DNA of 64,000 bases from Pseudarthrobacter chlorophenolicus (lineage in GTDB: Bacteria > Actinomycetota > Actinomycetes > Actinomycetales > Micrococcaceae): NCBI RefSeq assembly GCF_000962805.1, contig NZ_JZTW01000002.1:124001-188000 (forward strand). The letters are read 5' to 3'. The notes under the pieces were generated by a model. That model made no database searches and was not told where the DNA came from. It saw only the letters and a program-made list of their open reading frames with translations. The position numbers and the translations under genes were made by a program. This document shows positions 58,360-64,000 of this stretch, in pieces; the first letter of the stretch is position 1; every line of letters begins with the position of its first letter.

Positions 58360-58409
58360 TTGCCCCGCAACTGCCCTCCTGGGAATCCAGGCAGGCAGTT
58401 GCGGGGCAA
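58360..58409. terminator. bidirectional hairpin terminator after purL
   Basis: 16-bp arms (58360-58375, 58394-58409) with a smaller inner CCTGG/CCAGG stem. It separates purL from the convergent bacteriocin-type operon. Confidence 0.88.
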
Positions 58410-58440
58410 TTGCTTTAAGCGACGGCCCGGATCTTAGGAG

Positions 58441-59091
58441 TCAGGACGCTCCGCTATCCAGCCCGGGCGGCCATGCCAGGACCCGGTCCACGCGCAGGGC
58501 AGGCGGTGGCTGGTGCGCCACCAGCACCACGCACCTGGTGCCGGCCCACGCCTCCAGTTCGGTGACCAAAACTGCTTCCGAGGCCTGATCCAGCCCGTTG
58601 AACGGCTCATCCAGGACAACCGTGCTGAACTCGCCCACCGTGCATTGGACGATCCAGAGCCGCCGCCGGTTTCCCGTGGAGAGGGTCTCCGCCGCGTGGT
58701 CCAGCCATTCGCCGAGGCCATACAGCTCGGCGCGGTCCAGCGCGTCCTGCGGATCGGCGCCACTCCAGCGGCTGGCGAAAATGAGGTGGTCACGGACACT
58801 CATCATGGGATACAGCGCAGGTTCGGTCCGGCAGATGCGCCGATGAAGGTGGGCCTGCGTCGACGAAGCTGCCATTCCGGAGACCAGGGCGGCGCCGGCG
58901 GCGGGCCGCAGGTAACCGCTCAGCACCTCAACGAGCGTGGATTTGCCTGAACCGTTGGGCCCTGCGACGTGCACGATCCCCGGCCCGGAGAGTACCAGGT
59001 CAGTACCGCGCAGCACCGGCTTGCCAGGTACGTAGCCGGCGTCCAGGGCGCGCAGTTCTACAAAGTGGTCAGGTTGCGGCGAACGCACCAC
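58441..59091 (-). CDS. ABC ATPase of the circular-bacteriocin-type cluster
   Basis: A 216-aa ATPase. Walker A GPNGSGKST and Walker B STVVLDEPFNGLDQ are intact, as is the switch His (VVLVAHQPPP). The signature reads LSTGNRRRLWI instead of LSGGQ, and the Q-loop position is Thr in CRTEPALYP, both unusual. GTG start at 59091 overlaps the end of the large membrane protein gene by 34 bases. Circular bacteriocin clusters always include such an ATPase, needed for export or immunity. It is the last gene of the operon. Confidence 0.85.
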   Translation of the reverse strand: MVRSPQPDHFVELRALDAGYVPGKPVLRGTDLVLSGPGIVHVAGPNGSGKSTLVEVLSGYLRPAAGAALVSGMAASSTQAHLHRRICRTEPALYPMMSVRDHLIFASRWSGADPQDALDRAELYGLGEWLDHAAETLSTGNRRRLWIVQCTVGEFSTVVLDEPFNGLDQASEAVLVTELEAWAGTRCVVLVAHQPPPALRVDRVLAWPPGLDSGAS

Positions 59092-60683
59092 AGCGCTCCT
59101 CCCAGTAGGGCCGCAGCGGACAGCGGCAGCAGGACAAGTGAAAGGTCGGGCAGCACCAGGGTCCAGATTGCCGGGATGGTAGCCAGCATGAGGCTGGCGA
59201 GCGCTGTAGCCACGGATTCACCGGCTCCGCCATCCACCATCCGGGGCGGTGGAAAGATGTGCTCCCCCAGGATGGAACCGGCGCACGCGCCAGCAGCCAC
59301 GACGACCGGCATCACCGCAAACGTCCAGCCCAGCAGCAGCCCAGCCAGCACCGACGCCAATGCGCCCGCCACCATGCTTGGGCCAAACAGGCTGGCCGCG
59401 TGCACCGCGGCCGTTGTCCGCAGCGGCGCCCCGAGTTCAATGGCCGCCCGCAACGCAGGCCCCACGACGCGCCGGCTCATGTCGCCCAGGGTCAGCTCGG
59501 CAACGGCGATCCCGAGGACGACGGAGGCGAGCGCCACGGTGGGGAACGCTGCGCCCTGCAGCGGCACGAGAAGGTCCCCGAACCCCGCACGGTCCCACGC
59601 CCCAGTCAGCCGCAAGGAGAGCAGCACTCCAATGAGGGCGCAGAGGACCCAGCCGATCCGGTTCTCAGCCAGTTTCCGCCACCCAGCTGCCCTTTGGTGG
59701 TTGAGGGCCCGCAGCCAGAACCATGCCAAATTCCCGGCCGTTGCGCCGGCGGACGGCCCACGTCCCGGCCCGGCGGCAGCGAGGATGAATGATCTGCGGC
59801 TTAATGCCCTGGCCGCAACGATGCTGAGTGCCGTCATAAGGACCACCGCCCCGGCAATGGCCAGCACGGCGGCAGGTCCGTATTCCTGGCCCGGGACGTC
59901 GCGGCTTGCGGCCAGCGGCGCTCCGGCGGTGGAGGGCCCCCTGCCATCGTTCGAGGCGGCCAACCGCGGCAGTAAACCAGCAGCCACCGCCCCTACTGTT
60001 CCGCCGGCAGACACAGCGAATACGGCGCCAAGGCCAAAGCCCAATCCGCGCGCAGGGTTTCTGCCCGCGAACCACAGGCTGGCCAGGAGTGCCGCCGCGA
60101 ACCACAGCAACGGCTGCAGCAACATGCCTGCCACGGCGATGGGGAGCCACGGGCCGGCTGCCTCGCCCGACAGCAAACCCGCGAGCAGTCCTCCGCCCAC
60201 GAGCAGCCAAAAGCCGGTCGCCAGCCCCAGCCGCGGAACCACGTAGACGGCGTGCACCAGGACGGCCGGAATGTCCAGGGAGCGGAAGAACTTGATGTTG
60301 GGATGCCCTGACACGCTGGTCCGGTACTTTCCCATGACTTCGGACCAGAGCAGGCCCGCGCCTGACGTGAGGACCACAACGGTAGTCAATGGCACCAGCA
60401 GGGCGGGCGCCGGAACCTGGGTGGACACGAGCGCATAGATGCGTGCGAAACCGAATGCTGCTGCCGGAATCACAACTGCCAGGGCCGCCACGGCGAGCGC
60501 CAGCACGCGTTTGAGGTTGCTGAGTTTCCACGCCAGCCCAAGGGCGTTGGCCAGTTCCGCGCACCGCAGGTCAGCCAGCAACGCCAGCTGAACCCGTGTG
60601 CGCCCCCGGACAGGACCGGCTGGCCCTGGCAGGGATCCGGTCTCTTCCTGGGCGGTTGTCCGCCTGGCAATCGTGTGCGTCAT
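59058..60683 (-). CDS. large polytopic membrane protein of the bacteriocin-type cluster
   Basis: A 541-aa protein with about 12 hydrophobic segments and a cytoplasmic N-terminus containing LALLADLRCAELANALGLAWKLSN. Its size and position, adjacent to the ATPase, correspond to the ~550-aa membrane proteins (AS-48B/CirB type) of circular bacteriocin clusters, which are needed for maturation and secretion; I cannot show sequence homology by eye. Overlaps its upstream partner (ATGA) and the ATPase gene, so tightly coupled. Confidence 0.7.
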   Translation of the reverse strand: MTHTIARRTTAQEETGSLPGPAGPVRGRTRVQLALLADLRCAELANALGLAWKLSNLKRVLALAVAALAVVIPAAAFGFARIYALVSTQVPAPALLVPLTTVVVLTSGAGLLWSEVMGKYRTSVSGHPNIKFFRSLDIPAVLVHAVYVVPRLGLATGFWLLVGGGLLAGLLSGEAAGPWLPIAVAGMLLQPLLWFAAALLASLWFAGRNPARGLGFGLGAVFAVSAGGTVGAVAAGLLPRLAASNDGRGPSTAGAPLAASRDVPGQEYGPAAVLAIAGAVVLMTALSIVAARALSRRSFILAAAGPGRGPSAGATAGNLAWFWLRALNHQRAAGWRKLAENRIGWVLCALIGVLLSLRLTGAWDRAGFGDLLVPLQGAAFPTVALASVVLGIAVAELTLGDMSRRVVGPALRAAIELGAPLRTTAAVHAASLFGPSMVAGALASVLAGLLLGWTFAVMPVVVAAGACAGSILGEHIFPPPRMVDGGAGESVATALASLMLATIPAIWTLVLPDLSLVLLPLSAAALLGGALWCVRRNLTTL

Positions 60684-61087
60684 GAGAATCTGCTGGGCGT
60701 ACCCCGCGCGCCGGCCTTCTTTTCTCCCATCGCGTTGAAAAGCACCACTACAGTGCCCGCGAAGGCCAACACCATCCCGATCAGGCAGAGAATCCGTACG
60801 GGAAACACATCGAACCTGGGATCAAGGAACACGGCCAACGTCAGAAGCGGGACCACAAGGAAGATAACGCTGCGGATCCGGGTGGGATCTGACAGGCTGC
60901 CGGCCATCCCCAGCAGGGGAATCGCCAGCGCACCAATCCCGAGCGCCATCGCCAGCACCGATGAAAGCCCGCCCAGCTCGGACCGGGCCAGGAGGCTGTC
61001 ATCGGCAAGGAAGGCGGCCAGCATCCCGGCCCCGCAAAGGGCGACAACGGCCAGCAACGCCCGCACGTGGTTGGTTTTCAGGGTCAT
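60680..61087 (-). CDS. four-helix membrane protein, possible immunity or export component
   Basis: A 135-aa protein with four hydrophobic segments and basic ends (MTLKTNHVRALLAV..., GEKKAGARG). AGGACAGGAACC precedes the ATG at 61087; a start 7 codons upstream is less likely. The stop overlaps the next gene's start. Small hydrophobic basic proteins commonly confer immunity in circular bacteriocin clusters, but the assignment here is by position only. Confidence 0.65.
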   Translation of the reverse strand: MTLKTNHVRALLAVVALCGAGMLAAFLADDSLLARSELGGLSSVLAMALGIGALAIPLLGMAGSLSDPTRIRSVIFLVVPLLTLAVFLDPRFDVFPVRILCLIGMVLAFAGTVVVLFNAMGEKKAGARGTPSRFS

Positions 61088-61141
61088 GGTTCCTGTCCTC
61101 GATTCCATAGTCTCTGGTGTCAGCTGTGAAGCAGTTGCTGG

Positions 61142-61696
61142 TCAGACGATCGCGACGGCGGCACCCAAGGCAACCGCGCCCAGCCCTGCAAAGGCCGCGC
61201 GTGCCCGGCCTGTGTCCCGGAGGGACCGACGATACAGGAACAGCACGCCCAGGCAGCAGACGATGACGGGCCCCGCCTTCAACGCCGGGGAAGGCATGCC
61301 GCCGCTGAGCATCGACCAGACCTGGACGGGCACGACGGCGGCGACGATGACGGCGGTGAAAAGCCCCAGCCGGAGGTTATTTCCGAATCTCAGCTCGCCG
61401 GGAAAGAGTTTACGTTCCAGGATCGCGGCGAAACCCAGGTACATGGCCAGGACTATGCCAAAGGCTATGGTGCCCAGGAGCAACGCCACCGACACTGAGA
61501 GCCTGACGAGTTCAGGCTCCATGTCCGCCGGTGCAGTTTGCGGAATCTGCTGCACCAGCATGGCCTCGGTCTGCGGAATGCGAAGCAGGATCAGCGCCAT
61601 GCCGCCCAGGAAGACAGCCCAGCGGATGAGGGCCGAGGTGGCGCTGGAACGGGGCTCCCGGGCTTCGACGCGCGGGGCGAGTGGTACGGCTGTCAT
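61142..61696 (-). CDS. five-helix membrane protein of the bacteriocin-type cluster
   Basis: A 184-aa protein with five hydrophobic segments and an acidic external loop (QTAPADMEPELV). GGAAGG lies 5 bases before the ATG at 61696, which overlaps the stop of the SpoIIM-like gene (ATGA). No family recognised. Translational coupling implies it works with the SpoIIM-like protein. Confidence 0.7.
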   Translation of the reverse strand: MTAVPLAPRVEAREPRSSATSALIRWAVFLGGMALILLRIPQTEAMLVQQIPQTAPADMEPELVRLSVSVALLLGTIAFGIVLAMYLGFAAILERKLFPGELRFGNNLRLGLFTAVIVAAVVPVQVWSMLSGGMPSPALKAGPVIVCCLGVLFLYRRSLRDTGRARAAFAGLGAVALGAAVAIV

Positions 61697-62268
61697 GATG
61701 ACCTTCCGGAGGTGGAGATGACAAAGGTTTCGATGCCGGCGCCGAGCAGGATCAGCACCGCACCTGCGGCGAACAGCACCAGGGCGCCGGTGAAGGAGGC
61801 CGTGTAGGTTCCGACCAGAGAGGCCTGCGGACGCCTTTTGCGCAGACTGGCGAGGACCGGATACAGCCCCGCCGCCGCGGCCATCAGGCAGCCGGCGAAT
61901 TCGAAGGGCACGTACCACGCCACGGCACCCAGGAGTGCCGGCGCGCCAGCCACCGTTACTCCCACCTGCGCGGTTGCACCGACGTACAGGCCGATCATGG
62001 GCAGCGTGATCAGGGTGATGGTGCCGCCGCTGAGGACTCCTGCGAAGAGCAGGCACGCAGCACCGAAGTTGCGGGCAAGGATGGAGCCGAAGTCCCAGCC
62101 TGGCTGCGGTGTATCGCCTGCGGCAGAGCCCAGGAAGGAAAAATTCTGGAAGCCGACGATCAGCCCCGCTGCGAAGAGGGCAACACTGAGCGCCAGCGAA
62201 GCTGCGAGTATCGGCAGTTCCACCCGGGGCACCATTTTGCTTCGTCGGACGGAGCTGATCGTCGTCAT
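61693..62268 (-). CDS. SpoIIM/DUF95-family membrane protein (bacteriocin maturation/export type)
   Basis: A 191-aa protein with about five hydrophobic segments. ILARNFGAACLLFAGVLSGG, TLPMIGLYVGATAQ and AWYVPFEFAGCLMAAAAG fit the SpoIIM/DUF95 family. DUF95 proteins are a constant partner of circular bacteriocins (AS-48C, UblC, CirC type) and are required for their production. It begins 9 bases after the precursor stop, so it is the second gene of the operon. The organism type does not sporulate, so a sporulation role is excluded. Confidence 0.82.
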   Translation of the reverse strand: MTTISSVRRSKMVPRVELPILAASLALSVALFAAGLIVGFQNFSFLGSAAGDTPQPGWDFGSILARNFGAACLLFAGVLSGGTITLITLPMIGLYVGATAQVGVTVAGAPALLGAVAWYVPFEFAGCLMAAAAGLYPVLASLRKRRPQASLVGTYTASFTGALVLFAAGAVLILLGAGIETFVISTSGRSS

Positions 62269-62277
62269 CGCTACGGC

Positions 62278-62550
62278 CTAGGCGATTGCGACTGCTTTGC
62301 CCTTGCGCAGGATGTACCACCTGATAGTCGCCACCAGAGCGCTGCCCACGCCGAAGCCGAATGCCGCGCCGACCAGCGTCAACGCCAGCCCACCGACCTG
62401 AACGGCATTGACGATCTGGCTGGCTGCCGCCGTCGAGATCCCCAACGAACCTGCAACCCATGCCAACGCGACACCGCCAACCACCAGGCCGAGCGCTGCA
62501 ATGCCGGCCGCGATAGTCACCGTTGTTGCCCGTTGCACCTTGCTTTTCAT
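62278..62550 (-). CDS. putative circular bacteriocin precursor
   Basis: A 90-aa precursor. The first 31 residues are a basic start and a hydrophobic segment ending ...GGVALAW. The following 59 residues start VAGSLGISTAAASQIVN, 12 of 17 identical to circularin A's VAGALGVQTAAATTIVN (recalled from memory), and end RWYILRKGKAVAIA. The core has no Asp or Glu, four basic residues clustered near the C-terminus, and alternating Ala/Gly/Val-rich helices, the composition of circular bacteriocins. Cleavage before Val32 and joining to the final Ala is the inferred maturation. GGGGGATTC precedes the ATG. No competing function explains the small hydrophobic protein plus DUF95 plus ATPase. Confidence 0.8.
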   Translation of the reverse strand: MKSKVQRATTVTIAAGIAALGLVVGGVALAWVAGSLGISTAAASQIVNAVQVGGLALTLVGAAFGFGVGSALVATIRWYILRKGKAVAIA

Positions 62551-62579
62551 GAATCCCCCTGTTTGTGTAATGCCTGACT

Positions 62580-62610
62580 TTGCACCGGGCATGTCCTGCC
62601 GGTGATGCAA
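62580..62610. promoter_or_regulatory. inverted repeat in the bacteriocin leader
   Basis: TTGCACCGG (plus strand 62580-62588) and CCGGTGATGCAA (62599-62610) form an imperfect hairpin 30-60 bases upstream of the precursor start. It could be an operator or a leader structure; its role is unknown. Confidence 0.4.
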
Positions 62611-62653
62611 GCCTAGGGAGCGGGCCGGGGCGGCGCGTCGGCCGAAGGTCCAC

Positions 62654-62674
62654 AGTACGGGGGCCCGGGGTACT
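62654..62674. promoter_or_regulatory. candidate response-regulator site AGTAC-N11-GTACT
   Basis: AGTAC (62654-62658) and GTACT (62670-62674) form an inverted repeat 104-124 bases upstream of the precursor start, within the 170-base gap after the NarL-type regulator gene. This spacing suits a dimer of a LuxR-type regulator. Binding is only inferred. Confidence 0.4.
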
Positions 62675-62720
62675 ACTTTCGGTTACGTCCGTTCGCAGCA
62701 GCGCCGCCGTTCGTCACGCC

Positions 62721-63392
62721 TCAGAGCGTGACCAGGCCCAGCCGGACTCCGTTGACCACGAGCTTGACCCGGTTGTCTACGCCGAACTTCGTCATGAGGC
62801 GGCCCACATGCGCCTTCACAGTGGCCTCGGTCACAAACAGTTCCGCCGCAATCTCCTGGTTAGACAGGCCCTGCCCTAAGCACGCCAAAACCTCCCGTTC
62901 GCGGGGCGTGACCGGCTCCAGCAACACCTTCGTCCCGGCGGGGCGGTCCGGCTGCGTCATCGCGACCCGCACCAGGGCACGCGATACTTGCGGACTTACC
63001 GGCATGCTGCCTTCAAAGGCCTGCGTCACGGCCGCGGCTACTTCGTGCGGCCGGGAATCCTTGACAATGAACCCCTGGACGCCTGCCCGGAACGCCGGCA
63101 GCAGATACTCCTCGGTGACGAACGTGGTGACAGCCACTATCGAGGGCACGTGTGCAGCGGCAACGATCCGCCGCGTGGCCTCGACGCCGTCCATCACCGG
63201 CAACTGCATATCCATCAGCACGACGTCGGGACGCAGGTCAGCGGTCATCTGCACCGCCGCCGCGCCGTCCTCGGCGATGCCTACGCAGTGCATCCCCTCG
63301 CCGGCGTCGACGAACATCGCCAACGCCTGGCTCATCAGCGCCTGGTCCTCCACCACCAGGACACGGATGCCCTGCTTGCTCTGTTCGTCCAC
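62721..63392 (-). CDS. NarL/LuxR-family response regulator
   Basis: A 223-aa regulator. Receiver: acidic ED (15-16), phospho-acceptor Asp61 in DVVLMDMQLPVMDG, Thr/Lys in AVTTFVTEEY and GFIVKDSRP. C-terminal LuxR helix-turn-helix: LTPREREVL-type (VTPREREVLACLGQGLSNQEI, then VTEATVKAHVGRLMTKFG). Start taken as the GTG at 63392, where the -10-like TATAGT (63404-63399, minus strand) would give a leaderless mRNA. It lies directly upstream of the bacteriocin-type operon and is the obvious candidate regulator. A sensor may be the partial gene at 63784. Confidence 0.88.
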   Translation of the reverse strand: MDEQSKQGIRVLVVEDQALMSQALAMFVDAGEGMHCVGIAEDGAAAVQMTADLRPDVVLMDMQLPVMDGVEATRRIVAAAHVPSIVAVTTFVTEEYLLPAFRAGVQGFIVKDSRPHEVAAAVTQAFEGSMPVSPQVSRALVRVAMTQPDRPAGTKVLLEPVTPREREVLACLGQGLSNQEIAAELFVTEATVKAHVGRLMTKFGVDNRVKLVVNGVRLGLVTL

Positions 63393-63500
63393 ACCTCGAC
63401 TATAGGCGACCCGGGATGGATACTTTCGTCGCTGTTGAGGCGGGCGGCGGCAGAAAATAATGGGCTTGACAGCTTTTAATCCAATGATTGGGGAAATCAC

Positions 63501-63704
63501 GTGAAGCAGTTCCGTACAGCAGCAGCCGCCTTCTGCATCGCCGGACTCCTGGCTACAGCTCCAGCAGCAGCTGTTGCGGCCCCGCCAACGGCCCTTGAAC
63601 CGGTCCTTGGCGCGACGGCGGCCAAGGGCGGACAGACTGCATCGCCGAACGGAATGTTCGATGAGATCAACCGCATCCGCTGCCTCCTGCTGCGCCTGTG
63701 CTGA
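63501..63704 (+). CDS. small secreted peptide with C-terminal Cys-X5-Cys
   Basis: A 67-aa protein with a signal peptide (FRTAAAAFCIAGLLATAPAAAVAA) and a mature part of ~40 residues ending NEIxRIRC-like: INRIRCLLLRLC. The two cysteines could form a disulfide loop. GGGGAAATCAC precedes the GTG at 63501. It is divergent from the response regulator and upstream of a membrane protein gene. A G/C-rich hairpin (about 63709-63741) follows. It could be a signal peptide for a peptide-sensing circuit or an unrelated exported peptide. Confidence 0.65.
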   Translation: MKQFRTAAAAFCIAGLLATAPAAAVAAPPTALEPVLGATAAKGGQTASPNGMFDEINRIRCLLLRLC

Positions 63705-63783
63705 CAATGCGGGCGCGGCGCCAAGGAAGGCGGCGCCCGGCAGGCGGGGCGGGTAGGCCAGGCCGGTTCGGTACGGTTGCTTC

Positions 63784-64000
63784 ATGCAGACCACACCGCC
63801 GCCAGTCCGTCAACCTTCCGGGCTGGCGTCCGCCCCCGCCAACGGGACGTTTGTTACCCGCCCGCTTCCAATAGCGTGGCGGGTGGCGGTGGCGGTGCTG
63901 TCACTGTGGTCACTGGTGACTGACTTTCCTTCCGCCGTAGCTGCAGCCGCCAACGTGGCAACCCCAGCGGCATACCTGCCGATTGTGGGCCTGGTCCTGC
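63784..64000 (+). CDS. membrane protein, cut by the window end (possible sensor kinase)
   Basis: An open frame of 72 codons from the ATG at 63784 to the window edge. A polar Pro-rich start (MQTTPPPVRQPS) is followed by hydrophobic segments (WRVAVAVLSLWSLV; AAYLPIVGLVL). The beginning resembles a polytopic sensor histidine kinase, which would partner the adjacent NarL-type regulator, but the kinase region is outside the window. Confidence 0.5.
   Translation, partial: MQTTPPPVRQPSGLASAPANGTFVTRPLPIAWRVAVAVLSLWSLVTDFPSAVAAAANVATPAAYLPIVGLVL

Noticed and set aside
61693..62268. Sporulation role for the SpoIIM-like protein
   Set aside because: The organism type is non-sporulating and the gene sits in a bacteriocin-type operon where DUF95 proteins are standard.

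Overview
The window looks like a chromosome segment of a high-GC actinobacterium of the Micrococcaceae (Arthrobacter/Pseudarthrobacter type). The basis is the strong G/C bias at third positions, frequent GTG and TTG starts, GTGA/ATGA stop-start overlaps, a RamB-type regulator beside aceA-aceB, the order SRP RNA - dnaX - recR - lysC, and separate purS-purQ-purL genes. It is mostly ordinary chromosome with several accessory islands. No insertion sequence, prophage or CRISPR array was seen.

Layout: 1-2.8 kb holds the end of tgt, a nuclease-like AbiEi/DUF559-type gene flanked by two near-identical 75-bp palindromes, and a queuosine-precursor transporter. 2.9-5.9 kb holds a TetR gene with twin operators, a TIGR01777 epimerase-like gene, a small membrane protein and pdxK. 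6-10.6 kb holds poxB and a secreted protein with three 270-bp tandem repeats. 10.7-16.6 kb holds a TetR gene with a small membrane protein, an MHS transporter, and a divergent two-component system fused into an operon with a Tat-type TAXI lipoprotein. 16.8-21.5 kb is the ramB-aceA-aceB glyoxylate locus. 21.7-34.3 kb is mixed metabolism: CynX-like transporter, hydroxyacid dehydrogenase, GNAT, glycogen-debranching-type enzyme, GT4, DsbA-like protein, TetR, LytR_C protein, HAD, Stealth phosphotransferase and metallophosphoesterase. 34.5-37.8 kb holds glutathione peroxidase, an M23 endopeptidase with a PT-rich tail and a DUF2236 protein. 37.8-42.7 kb holds tRNA-Ser, SRP RNA, dnaX and recR. 42.8-47.8 kb holds a three-gene ABC exporter and lysC. 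47.8-54.7 kb holds small genes, a MarR regulator, two subtilisin-inhibitor-like (SSI) proteins around an unrelated conserved gene, and a large secreted subtilase. 55-58.3 kb is purSQL.

The most interesting part is 58.4-63.8 kb on the minus strand. A 90-aa peptide gene (62278-62550) has a C-terminal 59-residue segment without acidic residues that resembles circular (head-to-tail cyclised) bacteriocins, notably circularin A. It is followed in one tight operon by a SpoIIM/DUF95 membrane protein, two further small membrane proteins, a 541-aa polytopic membrane protein and an ABC ATPase with a degenerate signature motif. This is the gene set expected for a circular bacteriocin cluster. A NarL-type response regulator lies immediately upstream. 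Divergent from it are a small secreted peptide ending in a Cys-X5-Cys motif and the start of a membrane protein that could be the cognate sensor. Together they look like a regulated antimicrobial-peptide system.
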